Position numbers and translations under genes: made by a program. From Algoriphagus alkaliphilus (GTDB lineage Bacteria > Bacteroidota > Bacteroidia > Cytophagales > Cyclobacteriaceae), in contig NZ_FMXE01000033.1 in the NCBI RefSeq assembly GCF_900103735.1, forward strand, positions 1-56,595: DNA of 56,595 nucleotides, in the 5' to 3' direction. Below are positions 52,947 to 56,595 of this stretch, one piece after another. Every line of letters starts with the position of its first letter. Position 1 is the first letter of the stretch. The notes below the pieces were generated by a model. It had not been told where the DNA came from. It worked only from the letters and a program-made list of their open reading frames with translations, and ran no database searches.

Positions 52947-54383
52947 TTAAAACCATTTGATTAAAGTGGAAATGATTTGTTTGGCTTTCACACCATATGG
53001 AGGCCTTAATAAAGTGACATTGTTGAGGCCTATTCGTTGTGTTAGAACGCCTTTTTCATTACTGAATGCAAGGAAACCCTCATGTCCATGTGCTTTGCCT
53101 ATTCCGCTGTTATTCACGCCGCCAAAGGGTAAGTTGTTATGCAAAAAATGGATTACGCAGTCATTTAGAACTACATTTCCTGAACTTGTCTCACGAACTA
53201 CTTTCTCCGAATTCTCAGATTCCTTTCCGAAATAATAAAGGGCCAGTGGTTTTGGTTTAGAATTGACCATTCCAATTGCTTCTTCAATTGTGGAAAAGGT
53301 TAGGATAGGTAAAATCGGTCCGAATATTTCTCCTTGAAATACACTCATGTCTTCACTGATAGAAGTAAGAATAGTGGGTTCGAAATAAAATGAAGACTTG
53401 TCTGTTTTCCCTCCAAAATCCAGGGTAGCACCTTTTGAAATTGCGTCTTCCAGGTGATCACTTAACCTTTCAAAATGCTTGGGTCCAATAATTCTCGCAT
53501 AATCCCTTGAGTTTTCGATTCCTTTAAAAGCTGGATCATAGAATTTCTGAAGAAAAACTTTGAGTTCCATGAGCAGTCGCTCCTTTTGGGATTCATGTAC
53601 CAGGATGTAATCCGGCGCAATGCAAGTTTGCCCACAATTCACAAATTTCCCCCAGATCAGTTTCCCCGCGGCATCATTCAGGTCAGCCGAAGCGTCAATT
53701 ATGGCAGGAGATTTTCCTCCCAATTCTAAAGTGACTGAGCTAAGGTGCTCAGCCGCAGCTTTCATTACGATTTTGCCCACTGCAGGGCTTCCAGTGAAAA
53801 AGATATGATCGAAAGGCAACCTAAGTAGGGCCTGTGACTCTTCCACTTCCCCGAGAAATACTTCAACTTCATTGGTTGGAAATACTGCTTTGACCATTTT
53901 TTGGATCAAAAAAGAGGTAGCAGGTGAAAGTTCAGAGGGTTTGATGATGGCAGTACAACCCGCAGCAAGTGCTGAAACAAGTGGACCGACCGTCAGATTG
54001 AATGGAAAATTCCAAGGGGAAATTATCAAAGCCGTTCCTTTGGGTTCGAAGTGTATTTTTCCACTAGTCCCGATCATTGAAAGTGGAGTACTCACACTCT
54101 TAGGCTTCATCCAGTCCTTTAAATTCCTTAAGGTATGATTGATTTCTGAGGTGACGGGAAAGATTTCGCTGAGATCTACCTCAGGCTCCGGTTTCCTGAA
54201 ATCCTCCCATAGTGCCTTGCGGATAAGGTTTTGATTTTCTTTGATCCAGTTTCGGAGTTTTACGAGTCGAGCTGATCTTTCCTCCAAAGTTGATGATCTC
54301 CATCTGACAGCAGTCTCTTGATGATCGGAAAAAGTTTTTTGGAAATCCAAACGATCAATTTGGTTTGGGATTGGGTTCAGCAT
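52947..54383 (-). CDS. Aldehyde dehydrogenase (class 3-like)
   Basis: A 478-residue NAD(P)-dependent aldehyde dehydrogenase. The NAD-binding loop FFTGSPAVGK, the catalytic Glu in VTLELGGKSP and the nucleophile Cys in NCGQTCIAPDY are all present. The conserved ending PFGGVNNSGIG is intact. The overall layout, including a C-terminal hydrophobic extension (IISTLIKWF), resembles class 3 long-chain aldehyde dehydrogenases. The substrate is likely a medium- or long-chain aldehyde. Confidence 0.94.
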   Translation of the reverse strand: MLNPIPNQIDRLDFQKTFSDHQETAVRWRSSTLEERSARLVKLRNWIKENQNLIRKALWEDFRKPEPEVDLSEIFPVTSEINHTLRNLKDWMKPKSVSTPLSMIGTSGKIHFEPKGTALIISPWNFPFNLTVGPLVSALAAGCTAIIKPSELSPATSFLIQKMVKAVFPTNEVEVFLGEVEESQALLRLPFDHIFFTGSPAVGKIVMKAAAEHLSSVTLELGGKSPAIIDASADLNDAAGKLIWGKFVNCGQTCIAPDYILVHESQKERLLMELKVFLQKFYDPAFKGIENSRDYARIIGPKHFERLSDHLEDAISKGATLDFGGKTDKSSFYFEPTILTSISEDMSVFQGEIFGPILPILTFSTIEEAIGMVNSKPKPLALYYFGKESENSEKVVRETSSGNVVLNDCVIHFLHNNLPFGGVNNSGIGKAHGHEGFLAFSNEKGVLTQRIGLNNVTLLRPPYGVKAKQIISTLIKWF

Positions 54384-54939
54384 TGGAATTAGGGGCTATT
54401 TTTTCGAAGATAATTGTAAGCCTAAAGGTCGGGATTGGGATGATTAATCTGATTATCCGCTCACAGGGAAAGTCTAATAATAATTCGAATGTTCAAAATA
54501 ATTTTTTAGAATAAATTTTTTTCAATTGTTGGGTAAAGTTTTGGGTTTCACGGAATCGTCCTAAAATCTCAATACAAATTAACTTTAAACTTTAAAAAAT
54601 TGAATAAAACCAAGAAAGCGCTAGATAAATCCTGTGTGATTTTGACGACAAAAAATATTTCAAATAAAAAAAAATGCATTACAAATAATTTTTTTTGCAA
54701 AATAATTTGGATATGAAAAACATTAAAGTGTATTTTTATGGCATAAAAATGATTTCAAGAATTTCAGCTCTTTAAATAAGGATGTAAAATCGGGAGTTTT
54801 TGAAGTTCAAAAAGAGAAAATAAAATTGGTTAAAATCGATTTCAAGAAATATAGTACTGGAAATCAGATTTTTAAGAAAAGTAAAAAGACAAATTATCGC
54901 AAAACGTCTACAAACTCGAAAATTTTAAACTTTAATTAT
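54384..54939. other. AT-rich long leader upstream of the adhesin gene
   Basis: These 556 bases are strongly AT-rich with repeated A and T runs and no supported gene. A short open frame near 54714-54776 (about 20 codons) lacks any recognisable family. I see no exact TAnnTTTG box; AAGTTTTG near 54536 is one base off. It presumably contains the promoter of the large adhesin gene and possibly that of the divergent aldehyde dehydrogenase. Confidence 0.5.
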
Positions 54940-56595
54940 ATGGACAAGCCATTCAATTGTCAGACAAATATTCTGCCGCCCCAAAGTGGATTTTTTGAAG
55001 GAAATTCAAATAATGCGCTTTTCAAGTTGCTTTTAGTTTTTCTTTTAATTTTGGGAGGCAGTTTCCTTTTCCCCTCTTCGGGTTATTCCCAAGGGCAAAT
55101 TGTAGGGACAGTTCCAATTGTAATTAATCCAGCTAATCCACCAGGCTGTCCTCAAAACAACGTTACTATTTCAGAAATTCAATTTCGAGATGAAGGCGGG
55201 ATTCCTTTTCCAAGTCCGTTTAACCCTAATAATTTAGAAATTGGAGACGAGATTCCTGGAGAGATATGGGTAAAATTTGGAGGTAGCACCTCTAACGCAT
55301 ACAATTTGTATGCTCAATTTGATGTGTTTATCAATGGAGTAAAAGACGGGAGTACTCGAACACTTTGCTTATTTGGGGGAGTTAAAGTTCCCACTCAGGA
55401 CGGTTTGTTTTATTACATTGATGACTTTACCTGGGAATATGGTGATAAGTTAGAAATAAAAAATATTTACATGACTTGGACCACTGGAAATGCCGGAACT
55501 GGCAATTGTACTCCAAGACTGCAGAATTCTCAGTGTTATTACAATCCAACAGGCCTCGTTGTTAACACACCGCTTGTTAGCAATTTTAGTTTCCAGACTT
55601 TTTGCCAAAACAGAAATGTTGCTTTTACTAATTTGACTACAGGTGGTGACCCAGCAGTTTCGGCAACTTATTTATGGAGTTTTGGTAATGGAAATACTTC
55701 AACTCAGATGAATCCTACCCATACGTATGCTTCAGCAGGGACTTACACAGTTACGTTAACATCCACCAAATCAGGAGTGGTAAAATCATTTTCCAAAGAA
55801 GTTATTGTTAATGATCAATTGTCATTGACTATATCAAATACAGAGGATGATGATTGTTCAATTAACTCGACTGGTTCCATTGATATAACTGTTTTAGGTG
55901 GAGATGGAGACTATACTTTTTTATGGAGTACCCTTGATGGTAATGGATTAGTCGTCGAAGCAGAGGATCAAACTGGTTTGTCTGCAGGCACATATACAGT
56001 CTTAGTTACGGATGCTAGAGAATGTACTGCTACAACATCAGTAATAATAATTCAACCTCAACAATCACCTACCCCCAATCCGCAGACTTTTGATTTCTGC
56101 GAGGGTTCTGGCGATCAGCCATTACTAGTGACCCCAACAGGGGATTATACTATCACTTGGTATGATTCTGAAATGAATCCGCTTCAGGGAGCTCCGACGG
56201 TTTCAACCTCCTCAGCTGGTAATGAAAGTTTTTACATCACCCAATTCAAAGAAGGGGAATGTGAAAGTGAGATGGCTGAAGTGACTGTAACTATCAACCC
56301 AGCACCTGCCGCACCGACCAGTCCGGTTAATGTGACGATCTGCGAGGGGGATGCAGAGTCTATCACTGCAAATGCTACAGTACCACAAGGCTTCAGCATT
56401 GTATGGTACACCACAGCAGATGGAGATGTGACTACAGAAAGTCCAAGCCTGAGCACAGTAGGAACAATCACCTACTACGCAGCATCAGTGAATAATGAGA
56501 CAGAGTGCGAGAGTTTGACAAGAACTCCTGTAACGCTGACAATTCTTGCAGCACCTGCCGCACCGACCAGTCCGGTTAATGTGACGATCTGCGAG
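54940..56595 (+). CDS. Large repeat-containing surface adhesin (partial, 3' end off window)
   Basis: The first 552 codons of a large secreted protein are open to the window end. Layout: extended signal peptide (hydrophobic about 28-50, ending GYSQ); a cysteine-containing N-terminal beta domain at about 55-205 (VTISEIQFRDEGG, then NLYAQFDVFINGVKDGS); a PKD domain at about 208-295 (TYLWSFGNGNTS, then HTYASAGTYTVTLT); a SprB-type repeat at about 307-370 (SIDITVLGGDGDYTFLWS, then LSAGTYTVLVTDARECTAT); an Ig-like module at about 375-452; and the first of the 83-residue tandem repeats from 455. Such proteins are typically T9SS cargo for adhesion or gliding. A C-terminal sorting domain would be outside the window. 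Confidence 0.9.
   Translation, partial: MDKPFNCQTNILPPQSGFFEGNSNNALFKLLLVFLLILGGSFLFPSSGYSQGQIVGTVPIVINPANPPGCPQNNVTISEIQFRDEGGIPFPSPFNPNNLEIGDEIPGEIWVKFGGSTSNAYNLYAQFDVFINGVKDGSTRTLCLFGGVKVPTQDGLFYYIDDFTWEYGDKLEIKNIYMTWTTGNAGTGNCTPRLQNSQCYYNPTGLVVNTPLVSNFSFQTFCQNRNVAFTNLTTGGDPAVSATYLWSFGNGNTSTQMNPTHTYASAGTYTVTLTSTKSGVVKSFSKEVIVNDQLSLTISNTEDDDCSINSTGSIDITVLGGDGDYTFLWSTLDGNGLVVEAEDQTGLSAGTYTVLVTDARECTATTSVIIIQPQQSPTPNPQTFDFCEGSGDQPLLVTPTGDYTITWYDSEMNPLQGAPTVSTSSAGNESFYITQFKEGECESEMAEVTVTINPAPAAPTSPVNVTICEGDAESITANATVPQGFSIVWYTTADGDVTTESPSLSTVGTITYYAASVNNETECESLTRTPVTLTILAAPAAPTSPVNVTICE
56300..56595 (+). repeat. Tandem 249-bp repeat within the adhesin gene
   Basis: A 47-base stretch beginning CAGCACCTGCCGCACCG at 56300 recurs without a mismatch at 56549, up to the window end. 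The spacing is 249 bp, or 83 codons. The second copy is cut by the window edge, so the copy number is unknown. The repeat unit is an Ig-like module with PVNVTICEGDAES and TITYYAASVNNETECES. Confidence 0.9.

Noticed and set aside
52947..54383. Possible fatty-aldehyde/esterase biosynthetic cluster with the downstream esterase
   Set aside because: Only two genes are involved and both belong to broad families, so no pathway can be claimed.
1..56595. CRISPR array, toxin-antitoxin pair, restriction or other defence locus
   Set aside because: I saw no spaced direct repeats of CRISPR type and no recognised defence proteins in the coding regions.

Overview
The window looks like a chromosomal segment of a gliding-type Bacteroidota, most likely order Cytophagales and near Cyclobacteriaceae/Algoriphagus. 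This placement is inferred from gene content and not from a marker tree. The evidence is homologues of gliding/T9SS genes (gldJ, gldE, a GldI-like FKBP lipoprotein), a surface adhesin with PKD and SprB-type repeats, Bacteroidota promoter signatures (TTG, about 17-18 nt, then TAnnTTTG), weak Shine-Dalgarno sites, several TTG/GTG starts, and the HU / TPR / COX24-like microprotein / RNase G block. No rRNA, tRNA or CRISPR array was seen.

Layout. 1-309: edge of an IS3-family element with its slippery site. 408-7773: S9D peptidase, gldJ and mfd, all on the minus strand. 7897-9417: cytochrome oxidase subunit III-like protein, SRPBCC-like protein and a Fur-family regulator. 9625-12807: retropepsin-like/PDZ protein, then a LemA-TPM-TPM operon. 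12908-16665: ndk, a DHH phosphoesterase and three tandem FKBP lipoproteins. 16677-22919: methyltransferase, LYS1-like dehydrogenase, deoC, divergent Na/Pi and PiT-like transporters, tadA and superoxide dismutase. 23133-29256: outer-membrane barrel protein, beta-lactamase-like hydrolase, MaoC hydratase, methyltransferase and mtgA. 29257-29676: a gene-free interval with four DnaA boxes, a candidate origin or DnaA-titration site. 29677-36971: ClC exchanger, M28 peptidase, an unrecognised secreted protein, yjjX, yebC, NDH-2 and a small periplasmic protein. 37081-43045: gltB-gltD. 43437-49497: gldE, ssb and mutY on the minus strand, then HU, TPR, microprotein and rng on the plus strand. 49511-50890: a broken lipoprotein gene, a conserved acidic protein and DUF3127. 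51237-54383: an ECF sigma factor with a small overlapping partner, an esterase lipoprotein and an aldehyde dehydrogenase. 54940 to the end: the 5' part of a large repeat adhesin that runs off the window.

Most of the window is housekeeping. The most unusual items are the DnaA-box cluster between convergent genes, the lipoprotein gene that becomes continuous if two homopolymer runs are each one base longer, three FKBP paralogues sharing the same insertion, the gldE promoter built into the ssb terminator hairpin, the SSB-like tail on the DUF3127 protein, and the adhesin with near-identical tandem modules. I did not find a clearly new defence or metabolic system.
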